This document shows, one piece after another, positions 33,322 through 41,344 of a DNA stretch of 45,643 bases. Source of the DNA: an uncultured Clostridia bacterium (GTDB taxonomy: Bacteria > Bacillota > Clostridia > Christensenellales > Aristaeellaceae); NCBI GenBank assembly GCA_934667105.1, contig CAKULG010000020.1:1-45643 (forward strand). The letters run 5' to 3'. Both the position numbers and the translations under genes were made by a program. Under the pieces are notes generated by a model, which worked only from the letters and a program-made list of their open reading frames with translations, did no database searches and was not told the origin of the DNA. The first letter of the stretch is position 1. Every line of letters begins with the position of its first letter.

Positions 33322-33341
33322 GCGTAACAAGATTGTAACAA
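33322..33341 (+). promoter_or_regulatory. Direct-repeat motif upstream of the LCP promoter
   Basis: GTAACAA occurs twice, 11 bp apart (one helical turn), 16 bp upstream of the LCP -35 box and between the divergent SDR and LCP promoters. On the other strand it reads TGTTAC-N5-TGTTAC, loosely like the tandem sites used by PhoP-type response regulators. The identity of the regulator is inference. Confidence 0.35.
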
Positions 33342-33356
33342 ATTTTCGCCCGTATC

Positions 33357-33385
33357 TTGCAATGAACTGGAAAATGGTGTATACT
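33357..33385 (+). promoter_or_regulatory. Promoter of the LCP-family gene
   Basis: TTGCAA (33357-33362) and TATACT (33380-33385) are 17 bp apart. This is among the best promoters in the window, 83 bp before the ATG. Confidence 0.7.
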
Positions 33386-33467
33386 AGCCGGGTAAGCCGC
33401 AAGGCGGTTGATTCCGGCCGGCGCAGGCGCTCTGCGCGGCCCTGAAACAGCAACGGAGGAATAAAAC

Positions 33468-34787
33468 ATGCGAACGACAAAAAAATTGCTGCGTTTGGCG
33501 CTGATTTGCCTGGCATGCCTGAGCATGGCGCTGCCCGCCTTGGCGGTGGATGAATCGAAAAATCCGCTGGTGGACCCGAAGCCCGTGACGGAATATACGA
33601 AAACTGAGAAGGAATACCTGAACATCCTGCTGGCCGGTATCGATTATTATGGCGGCAGCCTGGGCCCGGGCGGCAGCGTTAAAAACAAGCTGGCGGCCTG
33701 CCACACCGACGCCGTGCTGGTGGCCTCCGTTAATCTGACGGATAAGCAGATCAACCTGATTTCCATCCCCCGGGACACGCTGGTTTATGTGCCCGGCGTG
33801 CATGGTATTTACAAGATCAACGCGGCGATGAACTGCGCCGATACGGTGGACGAGGGCCTGATGCACACCTGCGACGCGGCCTCCTGGCTGCTGGGCGGGG
33901 TGGAAATCAATAAATACATCGCTGTCACCCTGGGGGCCACCGTGGCCTTGGGCGACGTCATGGGCGGCGTGGAGCTGGAATCCGAAATGGCGTACACCGG
34001 CACCTTTGGCGGACGCTATGCCAAGGGGCTGCAGCATCTGGACGGCATGGGCATGATGGAATACGCCCGCGCCCGGAAGAACGCCACGGTGGACAGCGGC
34101 AAGGATCTGGGCCGCACCCGCCGCCAGCGCACCCTGGCCACCGCCGTGTATAAGAAGCTGCGGCAGAACCCCTCCCTGGTGAACGACCTGTGGGCCAAGG
34201 CCTTCAGCGGCGACGTGGATTTCTTCACCAACCTGGAGGGGGGCGATCTGGCCTCCCTGCTGCCCGTGTTCATGGAATTGGATCCTGAAAACGTCGGAAA
34301 CTATGTGCTCACCGGCACATATCAGCTGGCGCTGCGGGATTGGAATTTCACCTTCACTGATCAGGCGGCCCGCCAGGAGATGATCAAGGCGGCGTTCGGG
34401 CTGGATGTGGAGAAGCTGCCTTATGTGGATCATGCCTACACCAGCTGGCTGATGGATTACGGCTTCCCCGTGTCCCGGCAGATTCATATCGCCCGTCAGA
34501 TCATCGATTACGCGCATTCCCTCTCTTCCCTGACCAGCGCCCAGGAAAAGGCGCTGGAGGCGCTGGAGCTGTCCTATAACGCGGCGGTGAAGGCCTTCGA
34601 CGAGGCGGCGGATCAGCGCACCGACGCGGCCAATAAGGCGCTCACCAGCGCCCGCATCGATCTGCGCAGCAAGGGCGAAGCTGCGGCGGCGAAATTCAAT
34701 TTCAACCGCGATGCTTCCTGGAATACTGGCATGTACTGGTATCGCGATCCCCTCATTAACGAGTACACCGAAATCGACTGGCGCTAA
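33468..34787 (+). CDS. LytR-CpsA-Psr (LCP) family protein
   Basis: This 439-residue protein has a signal peptide (MRTTKKLLRLALICLACLSMALPALA) followed by an LCP domain (about 48-265). Family marks are LLAGIDYY, TDAVLVASVNL, LISIPRDTLVYVPG with the pyrophosphate-binding Arg, YKINAAMN and ARARKN with GRTRRQRTL. LCP enzymes attach teichoic acid or capsule polymers to peptidoglycan. This one lacks the usual long N-terminal transmembrane anchor and may be fully secreted. The C-terminal third (about 345-439) is helical and alanine-rich, without a named domain. AACGGAGGA precedes the ATG. Its own intrinsic terminator follows. Confidence 0.9.
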   Translation: MRTTKKLLRLALICLACLSMALPALAVDESKNPLVDPKPVTEYTKTEKEYLNILLAGIDYYGGSLGPGGSVKNKLAACHTDAVLVASVNLTDKQINLISIPRDTLVYVPGVHGIYKINAAMNCADTVDEGLMHTCDAASWLLGGVEINKYIAVTLGATVALGDVMGGVELESEMAYTGTFGGRYAKGLQHLDGMGMMEYARARKNATVDSGKDLGRTRRQRTLATAVYKKLRQNPSLVNDLWAKAFSGDVDFFTNLEGGDLASLLPVFMELDPENVGNYVLTGTYQLALRDWNFTFTDQAARQEMIKAAFGLDVEKLPYVDHAYTSWLMDYGFPVSRQIHIARQIIDYAHSLSSLTSAQEKALEALELSYNAAVKAFDEAADQRTDAANKALTSARIDLRSKGEAAAAKFNFNRDASWNTGMYWYRDPLINEYTEIDWR

Positions 34788-34810
34788 GGCGGGGAAAATA
34801 ACGAAATAAA

Positions 34811-34856
34811 TAATGCGGGGAACCCTCTTTGAGCGGTCGCCCCGCATTATTTTTTC
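34811..34856 (+). terminator. Intrinsic terminator after the LCP gene, repeat-family derived
   Basis: A perfect 10-bp stem (TAATGCGGGG with CCCCGCATTA), a 19-base loop and T6 make a classical terminator. The loop begins AACCCTCTTTG, like the repeat-family hairpin arm (AACCATTCTTTG), so I read this as a shortened, decayed copy 9 of that family. Confidence 0.8.
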
Positions 34857-34980
34857 TCTCGTTTTTTGCCTTGAAGGAATCCTAATCCAATGAACACAGA
34901 AGGAATGCTTTGGCGTCAGCGGGCGCGGCCGGGATGTTTCGCGCTCCGCTTTCTGGATGAGCGGATTAGCGGAAGCGCGA

Positions 34981-35532
34981 TTAAATCTGTTCGGGGGTAT
35001 CCTCCGCCCAGGCGCGCTGCGCTTTTTTCAGAATGCGGCGATACTGTGAACGAACGGCGGCGTTGCTCATGTGCAGTTTTTCTGCGATTTCGGGGAAATC
35101 CTTTTTCTCGTGGATTCGCATGTTCAGAATTTCTTTTTCGGGGGATTTCAGCGCTTCAATCGCGGCGCGCAGCCGGGCGTTCTTCCGCGCCCGTATGGCG
35201 AGATATTGCGCCGCGCCGTTATACGGCGGCTTCCGGGGGCAGCGCTTGGCCCGCGTCCACCATGCGCGCAATGAAAAACGCTTATGATATGCATAGGCTT
35301 CGCTTTGCACAAGCTGTACCATCCAATAGAGGAGCCTGTTTTCACCATGCGGCGGATTGCGCCAAAGGGCCTTCACCAAAGCGCTGTCCAACACATCATA
35401 GGCCGCTTCTTCGTTGTGCAGAATGCCGTATGCTTCTCGAAACAGGATAGTCATTTCTTCAGTGCCCAGCTTATCCAGCAATTCCGGCCGGCGGATTTTG
35501 GTATCCTCTGACGGTACAACGAAGAAGAACAT
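34981..35532 (-). CDS. ECF-like RNA polymerase sigma factor
   Basis: This 183-residue protein has a sigma-70 region-2-like N-terminal half (about 20-100, LFREAYGILHNEEAAYDVLDSALVKAL) and a region-4 helix-turn-helix (about 120-175, EKEILNMRIHEKKDFPEIAEKLHMSNAAVRSQYRRILKKAQRA). The length and two-domain form fit group-4 sigma factors. No anti-sigma gene is next to it: the upstream side is a tandem repeat block and the downstream side is the LCP terminator. ATG 35532 has a GGGTGG ribosome site. It may be part of the laterally acquired segment with the Rhs fragment, but its GC content is closer to the host. Confidence 0.82.
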   Translation of the reverse strand: MFFFVVPSEDTKIRRPELLDKLGTEEMTILFREAYGILHNEEAAYDVLDSALVKALWRNPPHGENRLLYWMVQLVQSEAYAYHKRFSLRAWWTRAKRCPRKPPYNGAAQYLAIRARKNARLRAAIEALKSPEKEILNMRIHEKKDFPEIAEKLHMSNAAVRSQYRRILKKAQRAWAEDTPEQI

Positions 35533-35566
35533 ATCATTCCACCCTTAATTTGATCTCTTGTATTAT

Positions 35567-35870
35567 GATTGTCAGCGTAACGCTTGCAGCGTCCCGCTGC
35601 CCCGGAAAACCGCGAAAGCGGTTTTCCTAATCATTATCGCCTGATTGTCAGCGTAACGCTTACAGCGTCCCGCTGCCCCGGAAAACCGCGAAAGCGGTTT
35701 TCCTAATCATTATCGCCTGATTGTCAGCGTAACGCTTACAGCGTCCCGCTGCCCCGGAAAACCGCGAAAGCGGTTTTCCTAATCATTATCGCCTGATTGT
35801 CAGCGTAACGCTTGCAGCGTCCCGCCGATCCGGAAAACCGCGAAAGCGGTTTTCCTAACCCCTCTCATTA
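35567..35870. repeat. Four tandem copies of a 76-bp repeat with three hairpins each
   Basis: Unit starts are 35567, 35643, 35719 and 35795, exactly 76 bp apart. The units are almost identical: copies 2 and 3 have CTTACAG where 1 and 4 have CTTGCAG, and copy 4 departs at its CGCTG arm and after 35858. Each unit holds a small AGCG/CGCT hairpin, a CAGCG/CGCTG hairpin and a 10-bp stem GGAAAACCGC/GCGGTTTTCC closing a GAAA loop (TTTC on the other strand). The block ends 35 bp before the sigma-factor ATG. The rest of the 556-bp gap (35871-36087) holds a GC palindrome around 36048-36073 but no recognisable gene. Confidence 0.9.
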
Positions 35871-36087
35871 TACCATGATTTTTCTGATTTGAAAACCGCT
35901 GTTATCCGCGCAGCGGGGGAGGGAAATGCCGATTTTTTTCCATACGGCGGCATGAAAAGAAGAAGGCATTGGCAGGCGAACGGAATTACTTTAAGCAGCG
36001 TGAGCATTCTCCGCCATTCGTTATTTTTCCGCGCCCGTCTTTGATTGGCGCGCGCTTCCGCCTAAAGGCGCGTTTTTCTGCGGACGG

Positions 36088-37347
36088 TCAATCCTCCTGC
36101 TCAAAGGCAAAATCGTCCTCCGCCATTGGCGCATAAGGCGCTATCGTCTGCCCGTTTTCATCAATATAATAGCTCCCCTTATCACAATCGACAATCCACA
36201 GCTGATCGTATTCGGGGGCTTGTTCAATCCGGCCGATCACGGAAAGCACGACGTTTCCCGCCAAATCAATGAAATGTGTCTGCCCTTTTTTGACCGCGAC
36301 GGCCCGCTGCTGATGATAATCCGTTGCGTCCTCCCAGGCGGGGCCGACTTGAACGCCGTTTTGATTGATGAAAAAGCAGGCGTTTTCTAATAGTACGCGG
36401 GCCCTTCCCGCATGAAACGAAAACGCATTATCAAAATAGGCGGGGATACGTAGCGTCCCGGTCGCGTCGATATAGCCCCATTTTCCCGTCGCCGTTTCTA
36501 CCGCCGCCAGCCCTTCCGAAAAGACGGACGCTTCCTTCCAAAGAAACGGCAGGGCAATTTTCCCTTCCGGATTAAGATATCCCCATCCCGCCTCCGTTTC
36601 AACGGGGAGCAAACCCTCTGCAAAAAAGAGCGTTCGTAATGCGGCGATCTTTAAGGGATATGCGTTCCCCTGGGGATCGATCAGGCAGGAAGAGTAATTA
36701 TCGTTCAGCAGCGCGAACGCCCGGTTTTCCTTCATTTCGGTGCAGAAAAGAATCTCCCTATCGCAAATATCCTGGCCGCGTATATCGGTAAATCCGGCTT
36801 CTTCTTCATCTTCATAGCGGAACACGCCGCAACTGCGGGGCCGAAGCTGCGCAGTCTCTTTGCGAAAGCAAACGTCTCCCTCGTCGTTTATCACCGTATA
36901 CTGCATTCCTTTCGCGTGCCGAACCAGGCAGCAGCCTTCCTGAAAGCCAAGGAAGGTATCCCCGGCTTCGCCGCGATAGATAACCCGGTCTTCCGCCAGG
37001 CAATAAACGGCGCAGCTCTGCTCCCCGTAAAGAAACACCAGAGAATCCTGCTCAAACGCCGCACTCATCGCAATGTGTTTCCATTTCGCCGGAATGGCGG
37101 GCGTTCCGTCAGCGCGCATGATTCCGTACCGTTCATTCTTCTGAATAATGGCGTAACCGACCCGGAATGGAGAGACGGAATCAAAATACGGCTGCTGGAC
37201 AAGCGCCTCCTGAAAACGCCAGCCATAAAGGCCGTCGCTTTCTACGATGCGTATTCCATCTTTTTCGAAATACGTTTCCTCGGCTTGCGTGGCTGTAAGG
37301 GCCGCCAGCAGGAAAAACGCCGCCAGGAGCAGAGCTGCTCTTTTCAT
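36088..37347 (-). CDS. Secreted WG-repeat protein
   Basis: This 419-residue protein has a signal peptide (MKRAALLLAAFFLLAALTATQA). The mature part is built of WG-like beta repeats such as GWGYLNPEGKIALPFLWKEASVFSEGLAAV, GKWGYIDATGTLRIPAYFDNAFSFHAGRA and earlier, more diverged ones from residue 38. The repeats fold into beta propeller-like or sheet-like stacks and usually bind ligands or partners. The ATG lies 2 bp after the stop of the toxin-like ORF, so it is translationally coupled to it. That makes an immunity or partner role possible but unproved. Confidence 0.85.
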   Translation of the reverse strand: MKRAALLLAAFFLLAALTATQAEETYFEKDGIRIVESDGLYGWRFQEALVQQPYFDSVSPFRVGYAIIQKNERYGIMRADGTPAIPAKWKHIAMSAAFEQDSLVFLYGEQSCAVYCLAEDRVIYRGEAGDTFLGFQEGCCLVRHAKGMQYTVINDEGDVCFRKETAQLRPRSCGVFRYEDEEEAGFTDIRGQDICDREILFCTEMKENRAFALLNDNYSSCLIDPQGNAYPLKIAALRTLFFAEGLLPVETEAGWGYLNPEGKIALPFLWKEASVFSEGLAAVETATGKWGYIDATGTLRIPAYFDNAFSFHAGRARVLLENACFFINQNGVQVGPAWEDATDYHQQRAVAVKKGQTHFIDLAGNVVLSVIGRIEQAPEYDQLWIVDCDKGSYYIDENGQTIAPYAPMAEDDFAFEQED

Positions 37348-37349
37348 GG

Positions 37350-37727
37350 TTATTCCTCCTCAACCGTCCAGTCGTAAGAAGCAACAATTATCTTCCGCAT
37401 TTTTTCTAATAAGCGATCACTTGCAATCACACCTTTATGCCAGCCGCAAATATTCCAAGACCGGTTGCTAAAATCATCCAGGTAAAAGCCGTTTTTCGCG
37501 GTTTTTTTGTGACGGCGAGTAGAGTGGTAAATCTTGTGCGTATCTTTAACAATTCCTCCGTGGTTATAAGGCCTTCCGTCCTCATCGTCTGCATCATAAA
37601 TTGCCACAATCATTCCTTCAATTAAGTTTTCCTGTCCTCCGATTGCTTCAATTGATAATTCTGTTCCTTCCAAAATATTCTTTTTGAACATGGACGTCAT
37701 TCCGGTATAACTGGCGCCATGCTTCAT
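37350..37727 (-). CDS. C-terminal toxin-like domain of a broken Rhs protein
   Basis: The annotated ATG gives 125 residues, but the frame is open upstream to about 37838 and reads on in KNPKCITSDELLEKSKK and YVGKYPYETYQCAASIAIL, so the ATG at 37727 is probably internal. The full domain has a Cys in YQCAAS, a GMIVAIYD strand and a His in YNHGGIV, as in NlpC/P60 cysteine hydrolases. Such domains sit at the C terminus of Rhs and other polymorphic toxins. It joins the Rhs core at 37799-38158 by a single -1 shift at the A7 run (37831-37837). The region is clearly AT-richer than its surroundings. Confidence 0.55.
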   Translation of the reverse strand: MKHGASYTGMTSMFKKNILEGTELSIEAIGGQENLIEGMIVAIYDADDEDGRPYNHGGIVKDTHKIYHSTRRHKKTAKNGFYLDDFSNRSWNICGWHKGVIASDRLLEKMRKIIVASYDWTVEEE

Positions 37728-37798
37728 AAGAATAGCGATTGAAGCGGCACATTGATAGGTTTCATAAGGATATTTACCAACATATTTTTTGCTTTTTT

Positions 37799-38158
37799 CT
37801 AAAAGTTCATCCGATGTAATGCATTTTGGATTTTTTTATTTGCAACAGAATAATTATATATTGCTTCTAAAGCATTAATGTATTCTTCTGGATATTCTGA
37901 AAAATTTCCTGTTTTATCGTTAAAAATAATAGGAGAATTCAAGCAATATGTAAACAGATTTTGCTGAATTAGGCTGTCCGCATTGACAAACCTACCCCAA
38001 ATGGGGTTATAATATCTACTTCTGAGATAGTACAGCCCCGTTTCTTCGTCGAAGGCATACCCCCTATACCGGAACGGATTGCGTTTTCCCAGGGAAGCGG
38101 CCAAGGAGCCCGTCTTTGCGAGGGGCCGTCCCCATGCGTCGTACTTGTATTCTACCAT
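37799..38158 (-). CDS. Rhs repeat-associated core fragment, 3' end only
   Basis: A run of 119 residues begins with YD-repeat sequence (EYKYDAWGRPL) and carries the conserved RHS core signature (YRGYAFDEETGLYYLRSRYYNP, WGRFVNAD). Only this last core segment exists. An in-frame extension before the ATG contains LRLDSA and then MVEYKYDAWG, which also looks like YD sequence, so the ATG is probably not the native start and the gene is a truncated remnant. It ends in a different frame from the toxin-like ORF at 37350, after an A7 run. Orphan Rhs tips are usual by-products of Rhs exchange. Confidence 0.75.
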   Translation of the reverse strand: MVEYKYDAWGRPLAKTGSLAASLGKRNPFRYRGYAFDEETGLYYLRSRYYNPIWGRFVNADSLIQQNLFTYCLNSPIIFNDKTGNFSEYPEEYINALEAIYNYSVANKKIQNALHRMNF

Positions 38159-38266
38159 CTTGCTTCGGGCGCTGTCAAGGCGGAGGACGGCCCTCCTGGA
38201 GATTGCTGCCCTACAAATTATTTTCCCCCGTTTTCGTCCGCGCTTCCCTTTTTTGCCGCCGTGTAT

Positions 38267-38272
38267 TATAAT
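38267..38272 (+). promoter_or_regulatory. -10 box before the large glycosidase gene
   Basis: A perfect TATAAT lies 72 bp before ATG 38344, but the -35 at 17-bp spacing (TTCCCT) is poor. This hexamer alone is weak evidence for a promoter. Confidence 0.35.
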
Positions 38273-38343
38273 AAACGTTGGAAAACCACGCCGTCAGAAA
38301 AAGCGCCGCGCTCCGCGCCGCTTAAAGAAAAAGGAGAACGCTT

Positions 38344-41331
38344 ATGGATTCCTTTCAATCGCCCGCGGCCCTTTGCCGGGGCACGGATTTCTGGATGCTG
38401 AACGACGAGCTGAATGAAAATGAGCTGCGCCGCCAAATGCGCGCCATGCACGCCCAGGGCGTGGCCTCCCTTATCGCCCGGACGTATGTGGGCCTGCGCT
38501 CCGATTATCCCGGCCCCGATTGGATGCGCAAAATGCATGTGATCGTGGACGAGGCCCGGGCCCTGGGCATGACCATTTTTCTCCAGGCGGGGTATATGCC
38601 CGAGGCGGTGCTGGACCTGCCGGAGGAATACTCCCTGGGCGATCTGCATTGCCGCCCTGCGGGCCAGGAGGGGGAGGGGATAACGCTGCTTTCCCGCGGC
38701 GGCCTGGATTACTGCGTGAAGCCCTCCAAGATCGTGCTGGATATGCTTTCCCCCGAAGCCAGCGCCTTTTATGTGCGCCAGAGCTATGAAAATATGTGGC
38801 GGGAATTCCGCCAGGATTTCGGCAAGACCATTCTTTCCGTCTGGGTGGACGAGCCCAGCTACGCCCGGGTCGCCCTGCCCTGGACGGCGCGCCTGCCCGA
38901 GGCCTATGAGGCCCTCTGGGGCGAGCCCTTCCCCATGGAGAAAATTTATCTGCTCTTTGAGGATGGGGAGGGCGACGGCCTGCTGCGCCTGCGCTATTGG
39001 CGCACCGTGCTGCACCTGATGAAGCATTCCTATTTCCGGGCCATTCAGGCTTGGGGCAAAAAGAACGGCGTGTGGATCAGCGGCCATCTCATGGAGGAGG
39101 ATTCCATGGAGCGCCAGATCCGCGCCACCTGCTTCACCATGCCCATGTATCAATATTTTGATATTCCCGGCGTCGATTATCTGACCACCTATATGGATTG
39201 GCGCTACGGCCGCATCAAGCCGGAAAACCCCATGGATCCCCAGCGCCCCCTCTACGCCCCCTGCAACACGCCCCTGCAATGCGCCTCCGCCGCCCATCAA
39301 CGGGGGCAGCGGCTGGTGCTGGCCGAAATGTACGGCGTGACCACGGAAAACCTGAATTTCCGCGATCAGAAATATATCTTCGATCGCTTCGCCTCCATGG
39401 GCGTAAATCATCGCAGCGTCCACGGCCTGTTCTATTCCCTCCGGGGCCGGGGCAAGCGTGCCTATCCCCCCCATGTGAACGATTATCAGCCCTATTGGCC
39501 CCAGTATCATCTGCTTACCGACGCGGTGGCCCGGGAATCCCATTTCCTGCGCCAGGGCGCGCCCCTGCGGGATGTGGTGGTGCTGCATCCCATTGAAACG
39601 GCCTTCAGCCTCTATCACGGCAGGGACGCGGCGGGCAATCAGGCGCATCTCCGGCTTCAGCGGGCGGATACCGATTTTAACCAGCTGCTGCGCGGCCTGC
39701 TGGCCCAGCAGGTGAATTTTGAACTGGGGGACGAGGACGCGCTTTCTGAAATCGGCGCGGCGGAGGAAAACGGCGCGCTGCGCATCGGAGAAATGACCTA
39801 TCAAACCGTGGTGCTCCCCGCCATGGAATACATCCGGGAATCCACCCGGGCGCTGCTTTTGCAGGTGATCGCCCGGGGCGGCCGGGTGCTCTGTTGGCAG
39901 CATGCGCCGAAATGGACGGATGCGGGCGCGCCCTGCGCCTTGCCCGGGGCGCGGGTGGTGTCCTCGATGCCCGCGCTGCTGGCGGCCCTTGCGCAGGCCC
40001 CCGCCGCCTTCCGCTTCCTGCCCCAGGGGGATTGCACCGGCGTGCAGATTCTCTGCCGCGGCCAGGGGGAGGAGCGCTTTGTTTTCCTCTTCAATGATCG
40101 CTGCGACCGCGAGGCCCAGGGCACGCTGACGCTGCCCGGGGAATACGCCTGCCAGCGCTGGCAGGAAATGGACGGCTCCGTTTCGCCCTACCCCTGCACG
40201 CATCGGAAGGGCGAAACGGAAATTTCCCTCTGCCTGCCCGAGGGCGGCGCGCTGCTGCTGCATCTGGAAAAGGGCCCCGCCCTGCCTCCCGTCGTTCCGG
40301 CGCCCCAGGCCAGCCTGGCCCTGACCGGCCCCTGGCGGCTGCGGCGGCTGGATCCCAACGCGCTGGTGCTGGAAATGTTCCGCTTTACCCGGGGGGAGGA
40401 GCCCCTTGGCGAAAAGACCTATCCCATCCTGGCGATTCATGATAAGCTGCTCAAGGAGGGCTATCGCGGCCCGGTCTGCCTGGAAACCACGTTCCGCCTG
40501 AACCGGCCCCTGACGGGGCTGAAGCTGGCGGTGGAGCGCCCCCGGCAGCAGGCCTTCTTCCTGGACGGCGCGCCCCTGGCCGGGAAGCCCGCGGGGTATT
40601 ACCGCGCTTTCGGCTTTGAAATCATCGCGCTGCCGCCCCTGGAGGCGGGGGAGCATCATCTGCGCGTGGCGCGTGATTTCGCGCCCCAGCGCCGGGCGGT
40701 GAACCCCGTCACCTCGCTGTTTGAAAATCTGGGGGGCGTGGAACTGGAGCCCATGCTGCTGACGGGGGATTTCGGGGTGTATTCCGCCCTGGAGCCGCCC
40801 CTGGCTACCGGCTGCGTGCGCCTGAACGAGGATTTCACCCTGGACGCCGAGCCCGAGGCCGTGGGGGACGAGTTGGTTTCCGCTGGGTATCCCTTTTATT
40901 GCGGGCGGATGGAGCTGAGCCAGGAAATCACCCTGCCCCAGGGAGCGAAAAACCCGCGTCTGGCTCTGGACGGGCTGAACGCCGCTGCGGCGGAGGTGCT
41001 GGTGAACGGCCAGCCCTGCGGCGCGCTGTGCTGGCTGCCCTATGAAGCGCCGCTGACCGGCCTGCGCCCCGGGAAAAACACCGTCACCCTGCGGCTGTAC
41101 GGCACCATGCGCAATTTACTGGGCCCCTGGCACCGCACCGTGGGCGAGATCGGCGCTTGCTGGGCGGGCTACGGCGCGCCCAATCAGCCCTGGCAGGGCA
41201 ATTTCGCCAATGAAAACCGCCAGTATTACCCCGACTGGGCGGAGGACCGCAAGCCCGACCGCCTGGGCTGGACCGAATCCTATCTCCTCCTGCCCCTGGG
41301 CGTCGTTCACCCGCGCATCTGGTGGGAGTGA
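38344..41331 (+). CDS. Very large uncharacterised glycoside-hydrolase-like protein
   Basis: This 995-residue cytoplasmic protein has no signal peptide. The N-terminal half (about 1-560) has a TIM-barrel-like glycosidase style, with VWVDEPSYARV, VWISGHLMEEDSMERQI and FDIPGVDYLTTYMDW and a VLAEMYGV strand. These resemble GH106-type and related gut rhamnosidase-like enzymes. A beta-rich middle follows. The C-terminal part (about 650-995) has sugar-binding galactose-mutarotase or jelly-roll style, with LVNGQPCGALCWLPY and LRPGKNTVTLRLYGTMRN. Candidate acid/base pairs are D/E in WVDEPS and the later AEMYG region. AAAGGAGAA precedes the ATG. It has no operon partners. The exact GH family is uncertain. 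Confidence 0.78.
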   Translation: MDSFQSPAALCRGTDFWMLNDELNENELRRQMRAMHAQGVASLIARTYVGLRSDYPGPDWMRKMHVIVDEARALGMTIFLQAGYMPEAVLDLPEEYSLGDLHCRPAGQEGEGITLLSRGGLDYCVKPSKIVLDMLSPEASAFYVRQSYENMWREFRQDFGKTILSVWVDEPSYARVALPWTARLPEAYEALWGEPFPMEKIYLLFEDGEGDGLLRLRYWRTVLHLMKHSYFRAIQAWGKKNGVWISGHLMEEDSMERQIRATCFTMPMYQYFDIPGVDYLTTYMDWRYGRIKPENPMDPQRPLYAPCNTPLQCASAAHQRGQRLVLAEMYGVTTENLNFRDQKYIFDRFASMGVNHRSVHGLFYSLRGRGKRAYPPHVNDYQPYWPQYHLLTDAVARESHFLRQGAPLRDVVVLHPIETAFSLYHGRDAAGNQAHLRLQRADTDFNQLLRGLLAQQVNFELGDEDALSEIGAAEENGALRIGEMTYQTVVLPAMEYIRESTRALLLQVIARGGRVLCWQHAPKWTDAGAPCALPGARVVSSMPALLAALAQAPAAFRFLPQGDCTGVQILCRGQGEERFVFLFNDRCDREAQGTLTLPGEYACQRWQEMDGSVSPYPCTHRKGETEISLCLPEGGALLLHLEKGPALPPVVPAPQASLALTGPWRLRRLDPNALVLEMFRFTRGEEPLGEKTYPILAIHDKLLKEGYRGPVCLETTFRLNRPLTGLKLAVERPRQQAFFLDGAPLAGKPAGYYRAFGFEIIALPPLEAGEHHLRVARDFAPQRRAVNPVTSLFENLGGVELEPMLLTGDFGVYSALEPPLATGCVRLNEDFTLDAEPEAVGDELVSAGYPFYCGRMELSQEITLPQGAKNPRLALDGLNAAAAEVLVNGQPCGALCWLPYEAPLTGLRPGKNTVTLRLYGTMRNLLGPWHRTVGEIGACWAGYGAPNQPWQGNFANENRQYYPDWAEDRKPDRLGWTESYLLLPLGVVHPRIWWE

Positions 41332-41344
41332 GAGAGGAATATAA

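Noticed and set aside
35567..35870. CRISPR array
   Set aside because: The 76-bp units are contiguous and have no unique spacers. There are no cas genes.
36048..36078. Plus-strand terminator from a GCGCGC palindrome and T5
   Set aside because: No plus-strand gene ends upstream, the neighbouring genes are on the minus strand, and the minus strand lacks T's after the stem.
38266..40659. A 797-residue open frame on the minus strand opposite the large glycosidase
   Set aside because: Compositional shadow of a GC-rich gene with no recognisable motif. The plus-strand gene has a ribosome site and glycosidase-like motifs.
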